This document shows, in pieces, positions 39,203-43,533 of a stretch of DNA of 43,533 bases. The first letter of the stretch is position 1. Every line of letters begins with the position of its first letter. The translations under genes were made by a program, and so were the position numbers. The DNA is from Candidatus Segatella mututuai (lineage in GTDB: Bacteria; Bacteroidota; Bacteroidia; Bacteroidales; Bacteroidaceae), in the NCBI GenBank assembly GCA_002439605.1, contig DJOI01000053.1, positions 2,887 to 46,419 on the forward strand, written 5' to 3'. The notes under the pieces are model-generated. The model did no database searches and was not told the origin of the DNA. It saw only the letters and a program-made list of their open reading frames with translations.

Positions 39203-41674
39203 ATGAAGACAAGACACATTCTTTACCTTCTGCTCGCCGTCCTGTTTTTGCAGGCTCCAGCCTATGCTAAGCACCATAAGAAATCGAAGAAGGCTGTTGC
39301 TGTCCAGGCGGCAGACTCTGCCAAAAAGCAGTCTGGCATTTATTCCAAGGTGTTCAAGAAGCGTGACAAGCTCATTCAGGCGCATCAGAAAGAACTTTCA
39401 CTTTTCTTATATGACAACAAAGTGTACATGGAGATTCCTGTGCGCAACTTCGGCAAAGAGTATCTCATCTCGTCCACCGTGGCACGTGCCAACATCCCTA
39501 TACTTGTGGGCAGCCATGCCAATGGACAGACCATGTTTGTAGTCGACCGTGCTGACTCGCTCATTACCTTTAGCCGTCCTAAGCCCAACTATCGTGTGGC
39601 TCCGGGCGATACGACCGTGGCTCGTGCCTTTGCCTTGGCTGGTAGGGGAGGTGTGTTCCGAACAGTTCCAATTGCAGCTTGGAAGAAAGACTCTACAGCC
39701 GTTCTTGTTGAGGTCAGTTCCATGTTCAGTGCCTCCAACAAGGATGTGCTCGATCTCAAAGGAACTTCCTACGATTTGGGCACTTCTATCATAGACTGTT
39801 CTGTCAACAACAGCCTGAGCTATTGGGACACCGTTCAGGCATATCCCCATTGCGTCTGTGTGGTTCAGGAGGTCAGTGGTAAACTTTCCTTAGGTGGGGC
39901 TATCGGTGAACTGTCCAATAAGCCCACTCTTCAAGCAACGCTGCAAACCCAAGTAACCCTGTTGCCCGAGGCAGGCAAGCGCATGGAGCCCCGCGAGGCG
40001 AATGCCTCTGTAGGCACGCGTTATGTCAAATATAAGGACTATCGTAATCTCGACGACACCAAGACGGGGTATTATGCCACTCGTCGCAAGTGGGCGATAG
40101 GTGACACTATTACCTATTATGTCGACTCGCTCCTCACCCCTTCCTGGCAAGCTGCCATCCGTCGTGCGGCCGAGGGTTGGAACGATGCCTTCGGCAAGGC
40201 TGGGTTAGGGCGCCCTATCCAGTTGGTAACCTTTCCGTCCGATTCCACCTTCAGTGCCTCAGATCCGCTGCTCAACGTCATCTCTTTGGCCAATAACAGC
40301 AGCCAGTTTGTTGGTTTTAATATTCCTGTCGATCCCCGTACTGGCGAGATATTGAGCGCTCACATCCAAGTGCCCCGTAGCCTGGCCGATGATGTTTTGC
40401 GCAACGGAGTATGCAAGATGGCTGAGGTTGACGAGCGTTATCGCCACTATCGCCTGCCCGACGACCTGCTTTGCGAAGTTCTGCAGGCCAAGATGCTCTC
40501 AGCCTTCGGTTACAGCTTAGGCCTGTCCTCCAACTTGGCAGGCACGGCAGCTTACTCTATCGCTCAGTTGCGTTCGCCCGAGTTCACCCAAAAACACGGC
40601 ATTACAGCCTCCGTCATGGATGGTCAGATTTACAACTATGTCACACTTCCTGGCGATCGTGAGAAAGGTGTTGTGCTGACATTCGATCGCCCAGGTGTGT
40701 GCGATGACTTCGTCATCAAGTATCTCTATACTCCTGATGTCAACGAGTCCACACTCCAATCGTGGGTGAAGGGCCATGAAGGCGATTCTCGCTACTTCTG
40801 TGGTAAGCGCAGCATGCGTTTCGCTACAGACCCTCGTTGTCAAGCTTTCGACATGAGCAACGATCCTTTCCTGGCAGCATGTCACATGGTGCGGCACTAT
40901 AAGTATCTTGCCCTCCATGCTCCAAAGTGGCTTGACTATGACGAGATGTCTGATGTCGATCGCATGCTTTTCCCCGAGTTTGTCATCAACGATTATTTCA
41001 ACCTTCTGCAGACCCTTACGCCCTATATCGGTGGTGTATACCGCAACGAGTATATTGAGGGCTCCCAGATGCCAGTCGCCAAGGCAGTACCCAAGTCGTT
41101 GCAACGCAAGGCAGTGAAGCAGTTGCTTTATGAACTTACTGATGTGTCTTGGCTTGATGCCAATCCGCTTTTCTTCCAGTCGGCAGGTCCTTCGGCCGAT
41201 GTCGGAGGATGGGTACGCCGCAAGGAGTTCACTATTCAGTTGCCCATGGTGTTCCGTCTGCCCTATATGGATATGAGTATTGATCACTCTTCCGACCCTT
41301 ACACGCAGCGTCAGCTTATCGATGACGTGGCCAACTACTGTTTCCGGTCAGTACGAGCAGGCAAGCGCCCCACCTCTGCCGAGATTTACGACATGTATGC
41401 CTTTGTGTCTTACCTCACGGCAAGCAGCGATGTCTTGTCAGAAATGGCTAAGGCCAAACTCAATGGTGCCACTGCTCTTTCGCCCATGTTGGGAGTAGAG
41501 CCTCCTTCTGAGATTATGTATTACCATCGTACCGACTTAGGCCCCATTGTCCTTCAGAAACTCAAGGAGATTCGTCCTTTGCTCATCAAGGCCAAGTCTT
41601 TGGCTGGCACACTCACCGACAAGAACAAAGTGCAGTTCGCAATCCTTGCCGCTGACCGCGCAATGAAAAAATAA
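39203..41674 (+). CDS. Tandem metalloprotease paralogue, predicted catalytically dead
   Basis: This 823-aa protein has a signal peptide (to about A-Y-A-K, residue 23) and the same domain order as the preceding protease; sequence blocks such as I-P-V-D-P-R-T-G-E-I-L-S-A and the Met-turn-like S-V-M-D-G-Q-I-Y-N-Y line up. At the zinc site the paralogue's H-E-V-G-H-C-L-G-L-M-H is replaced by S-A-F-G-Y-S-L-G-L-S-S (433-443). Ser433, Ala434, Tyr437 and Ser443 therefore stand at the three His and one Glu positions, while G, L-G-L and the following Asn are kept. The frame is intact and full length. It is thus a pseudoenzyme: a binding, scaffold or regulatory partner of the active copy. Confidence 0.87.
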   Translation: MKTRHILYLLLAVLFLQAPAYAKHHKKSKKAVAVQAADSAKKQSGIYSKVFKKRDKLIQAHQKELSLFLYDNKVYMEIPVRNFGKEYLISSTVARANIPILVGSHANGQTMFVVDRADSLITFSRPKPNYRVAPGDTTVARAFALAGRGGVFRTVPIAAWKKDSTAVLVEVSSMFSASNKDVLDLKGTSYDLGTSIIDCSVNNSLSYWDTVQAYPHCVCVVQEVSGKLSLGGAIGELSNKPTLQATLQTQVTLLPEAGKRMEPREANASVGTRYVKYKDYRNLDDTKTGYYATRRKWAIGDTITYYVDSLLTPSWQAAIRRAAEGWNDAFGKAGLGRPIQLVTFPSDSTFSASDPLLNVISLANNSSQFVGFNIPVDPRTGEILSAHIQVPRSLADDVLRNGVCKMAEVDERYRHYRLPDDLLCEVLQAKMLSAFGYSLGLSSNLAGTAAYSIAQLRSPEFTQKHGITASVMDGQIYNYVTLPGDREKGVVLTFDRPGVCDDFVIKYLYTPDVNESTLQSWVKGHEGDSRYFCGKRSMRFATDPRCQAFDMSNDPFLAACHMVRHYKYLALHAPKWLDYDEMSDVDRMLFPEFVINDYFNLLQTLTPYIGGVYRNEYIEGSQMPVAKAVPKSLQRKAVKQLLYELTDVSWLDANPLFFQSAGPSADVGGWVRRKEFTIQLPMVFRLPYMDMSIDHSSDPYTQRQLIDDVANYCFRSVRAGKRPTSAEIYDMYAFVSYLTASSDVLSEMAKAKLNGATALSPMLGVEPPSEIMYYHRTDLGPIVLQKLKEIRPLLIKAKSLAGTLTDKNKVQFAILAADRAMKK

Positions 41675-41693
41675 AGATTCTATTGATTAAATG

Positions 41694-41734
41694 CGCCCTG
41701 AATCAACGTTGTTTGTTGGTTCAGGGTGTTTTTG
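41694..41734 (+). terminator. Terminator of PUL 2
   Basis: CCCTGAATCAAC (41696-41707) pairs with GTTGGTTCAGGG (41715-41726), 12 bp with one wobble pair and a 7-nt loop, followed by TGTTTTTG. It ends the SusCD/protease operon. Confidence 0.85.
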
Positions 41735-41803
41735 TATGTTTTTGTGCTTTCTTCTTTCGAATATTTTAGTCCGCATTTCATGTGTTTTCCAAATTATTAT
41801 TTG

Positions 41804-41811
41804 TAACTTTG
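41804..41811 (+). promoter_or_regulatory. Promoter -7 element of the alpha/beta hydrolase
   Basis: TAACTTTG matches TAnnTTTG and lies 61 nt before the chosen ATG at 41873. A TTG at 41840 lies within this leader and is not needed. Confidence 0.62.
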
Positions 41812-41872
41812 CAAAAGATAAACTGCACTCGGAAGAATCTTGACTTCATTCAACAATCAAAACTCAATAACA

Positions 41873-43048
41873 ATGAAACATTTTTCTATCTTCATTCTCC
41901 TCTCTTCACTCATATTTTCCCAGCCAACTTTCGCCCAAAAACCGAATGCGAAACAATTGCCTGTGCGAGAGAACTACGAGTGGGAGGGTGAGTTGCCCGT
42001 TTACGTCGAGCAAATCAAACAAGAACTCACATACCCCATGGCATGGGGCAATAGTCCTATAAAAAACTTCGCTAAATGGAAGAAGGCTGCCCGCCAGAAA
42101 ATATATGAATGCATGATGACGGCACCTCGCAGAGCCAAGTCGTGGGACATGCAGGTGATTGCCGAAGAGCAACGCGACGGTTATCGTGCCCAGAAAATCA
42201 GCTTCTGCGTCAACGCCTATACCCGCATCACCGCCTACCTTCTTATTCCCGATGGAAAAGGACCTTTCCCTGCCATCAATGCCCTCCACGACCATGGTGC
42301 CCACCTTTACATAGGCAAGGAGAAGATGGTACGCCCATTTGATGTAGACTCCGCCGTTATTGCCGATGCCGATGCCTGGGCAAAGAATCTCTACGAAGGA
42401 CAATATCTTGGCGACTATCTTGCCCGTCACGGCTATGTAGTCTTTTCCGCAGACGCACCCCTGTGGGGCGAGCGCAGCCGCAAGGAGGGTATCGACCGCA
42501 ACAAGTACGACATCATCGCCGGCAACATGATGATGCTTGGACGCGACCTTTCTGCCTTCATGACTTACGACGATATTGCCGGAACCGATTTCCTCTCCAC
42601 TCTCCCTATGGTGGATAAGGATAGGATAGGATGCGTCGGATGTTCCATGGGAGCTTATCGCTCCTGGATGCTTGCCGCCCTTTCCGACAAAATCAAGGCG
42701 AGTGCCAGCATCTGTTGGATGATAACCACCGACGATCAACTCACCCTGCGTTACGGGCGCAAGGAGAATGGCGGTTTCGCCAACTGCATCCCTGGCCTTC
42801 GCCAGTATCTCGATTATCCGCACATTGCTTCCTTGGCGTGTCCACATCCCTCTCTTTTCATCAGCGGCACCCGCGACCATCTCTTTCCCGTCCCAGGAGT
42901 TGAGAAAGCCTTTGACCAGATGCACAAGGTTTGGAAAAGCCAAGGGGCGGATGCTCAGCTCGACACCGAGCTATGGGACATTCCACACTCCTGCGGCGTG
43001 AAGGCGCAAGAGAAGATATTGGGGTTCTTGGATAAATATCTGAAATAA
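41873..43048 (+). CDS. Secreted alpha/beta hydrolase, acetylxylan-esterase/dienelactone-hydrolase type
   Basis: This 391-aa exported hydrolase has a signal peptide (M-K-H-F-S-I-F-I-L-L-S-S-L-I-F to about T-F-A-Q). The alpha/beta-hydrolase fold carries nucleophile Ser258 in G-C-S-M-G, acid Asp335 in G-T-R-D-H-L-F-P and His372 in I-P-H-S-C-G. An early H-D-H-G-A-H motif precedes a G-Y-V-V-F-S-A-D-A-P-L-W-G-E segment, as in bacteroidal carbohydrate-esterase-like proteins. ATG 41873 is preferred over the TTG at 41840 because it starts the signal peptide. It has its own promoter after the PUL 2 terminator, so it is an independent unit. Likely an acyl-esterase on carbohydrates; a peptidase role is possible but less likely. 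Confidence 0.8.
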   Translation: MKHFSIFILLSSLIFSQPTFAQKPNAKQLPVRENYEWEGELPVYVEQIKQELTYPMAWGNSPIKNFAKWKKAARQKIYECMMTAPRRAKSWDMQVIAEEQRDGYRAQKISFCVNAYTRITAYLLIPDGKGPFPAINALHDHGAHLYIGKEKMVRPFDVDSAVIADADAWAKNLYEGQYLGDYLARHGYVVFSADAPLWGERSRKEGIDRNKYDIIAGNMMMLGRDLSAFMTYDDIAGTDFLSTLPMVDKDRIGCVGCSMGAYRSWMLAALSDKIKASASICWMITTDDQLTLRYGRKENGGFANCIPGLRQYLDYPHIASLACPHPSLFISGTRDHLFPVPGVEKAFDQMHKVWKSQGADAQLDTELWDIPHSCGVKAQEKILGFLDKYLK

Positions 43049-43163
43049 TAGAATGGAAAGTATTTTCCCATAGTGCCTTAGGTGATTCTTGGCAAAGATT
43101 CCGTTTTTTATTTCTTTTTTATTGAAAAATGGGTGTAAAGGTATTTTTTCGGAAAAATAATCG

Positions 43164-43171
43164 TAACTTTG
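43164..43171 (+). promoter_or_regulatory. Promoter -7 element of the DEAD-box helicase
   Basis: TAACTTTG matches TAnnTTTG. The coding start is about 142 nt downstream, which leaves an unusually long leader. Confidence 0.62.
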
Positions 43172-43177
43172 CACCCG

Positions 43178-43312
43178 AATTTAGGCAATCTTAATAAAAG
43201 CGTATGGTTGCCGCAAGCGTTTCGGAAGGATTTTGCACCCTAATTCATGGCTGGGAGGGTGAATTCGGCCTTCCATTTTAGATTAGAATGAATTAAGGTA
43301 AAAAGAAACATT
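43178..43312 (+). promoter_or_regulatory. Structured 5' leader of the helicase gene
   Basis: Nested complementary segments occur: GGAAGG (43224-43229) with CCTTCC (43269-43274), enclosing CACCCT (43236-43241) with AGGGTG (43256-43261). Upstream, GGCAA (43184-43188) can pair with TTGCC (43208-43212). Such leaders often mediate autoregulation or cold response of RNA helicases. No named riboswitch was recognised. Confidence 0.5.
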
Positions 43313-43533
43313 TTGAAGACATTTGAAGAATTGGGCGTGTGCGAAGAGATTCGCCGTGCCATCGATGAGCTTGGGTTCGAGAATCCAATGCCTGTCCAGG
43401 AGGAAGTAATCCCTTATTTGCTTGGTAATAAAAATGATGTCATCGCCTTGGCGCAGACGGGTACGGGAAAGACGGCCTCTTATGGTATCCCTGTCATCCA
43501 GAAGACCGATGCCAACAGCAAGCAGACGCAAGC
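43313..43533 (+). CDS. DEAD-box RNA helicase, 5' part (runs off the window)
   Basis: The first ~73 codons of an ATP-dependent RNA helicase are present. The Q motif region G-F-E-N-P-M-P-V-Q-E-E-V-I-P and Walker A A-Q-T-G-T-G-K-T-A-S-Y-G (motif I) are clear; motifs II-VI lie beyond the window. No ATG precedes the conserved region in this frame (stop TGA at 43289-43291), so the start is taken as TTG 43313, giving L/M-K-T-F-E-E-L-G as in other bacteroidal homologues. The first in-frame ATG lies inside the Q motif and is too late. Confidence 0.88.
   Translation, partial: MKTFEELGVCEEIRRAIDELGFENPMPVQEEVIPYLLGNKNDVIALAQTGTGKTASYGIPVIQKTDANSKQTQ

Noticed and set aside
41840..41872. TTG start for the last hydrolase
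   Set aside because: It adds polar residues in front of an otherwise standard signal peptide at ATG 41873.
1..43533. tRNA, rRNA or intact insertion sequence
   Set aside because: No cloverleaf with a 3' CCA, no ribosomal RNA signature and no transposase or integrase frame was recognised by eye on either strand.

Overview
The window reads as chromosomal DNA of a gut or oral Bacteroidales species close to Prevotella/Segatella. The evidence is two SusC/SusD pairs, an ECF sigma/FecR pair, a Reg_prop/Y_Y_Y/AraC regulator, the Bacteroidetes -7 element TAnnTTTG upstream of many genes, almost no Shine-Dalgarno sequences, and bacteroidal versions of ParE, CoaD and YbeY. The genus is an inference from gene content. 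No rRNA, tRNA, CRISPR array or intact insertion sequence was found.

Layout. (1) 1-2000 is accessory and decaying: a terminator, tandem palindrome arrays, a DUF4160/DUF2442-HTH toxin-antitoxin-like pair whose first gene has an in-frame stop, and a frameshifted M15 D-Ala-D-Ala dipeptidase remnant. (2) 1994-9785 is mostly housekeeping: a THUMP-like methyltransferase, a secreted CE7-like esterase, a GNAT-type protein, topoisomerase IV subunit B and an S41 C-terminal processing protease. (3) 9786-10862 is a 1-kb non-coding island with inverted repeats, an AT-rich duplication and an internally deleted bile-acid/sodium symporter pseudogene. (4) 10863-12460 holds coaD, ybeY and a convergent LOG-family gene.

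(5) 12600-26329 is a polysaccharide utilization locus (PUL 1): a kinase-less membrane AraC regulator, SusC, SusD, GH105, GH31 and a two-domain esterase. A 22-bp-spaced direct repeat sits at the susC promoter and is a likely operator for the regulator. The enzymes suggest an acetylated, uronate-containing plant glycan. (6) 26330-27089 is a structured intergenic region with a 23-bp tandem palindrome array and an apparently orphan promoter.

(7) 27090-41674 is a second SusCD locus of different logic: ECF sigma, FecR anti-sigma, SusC with an N-terminal STN signalling domain, SusD, a DUF4843 lipoprotein, a PKD-like lipoprotein, a zinc metalloprotease (HExxHxxGxxH) and a tandem paralogue that has lost every zinc ligand and the catalytic Glu. 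With no glycan enzyme present, it looks like a peptide/protein-acquisition locus. (8) 41873-43048 is a secreted alpha/beta hydrolase, followed by the start of a DEAD-box RNA helicase with a structured leader that runs off the window.

The most unusual signals are the tandem palindrome arrays of 22-23 bp period with unrelated core sequences (272-337, 1213-1322, 26427-26518), the active/dead metalloprotease pair, the kinase-less PUL regulator with its putative operator, and a terminator hairpin that contains the promoter of the next gene (4831-4870).
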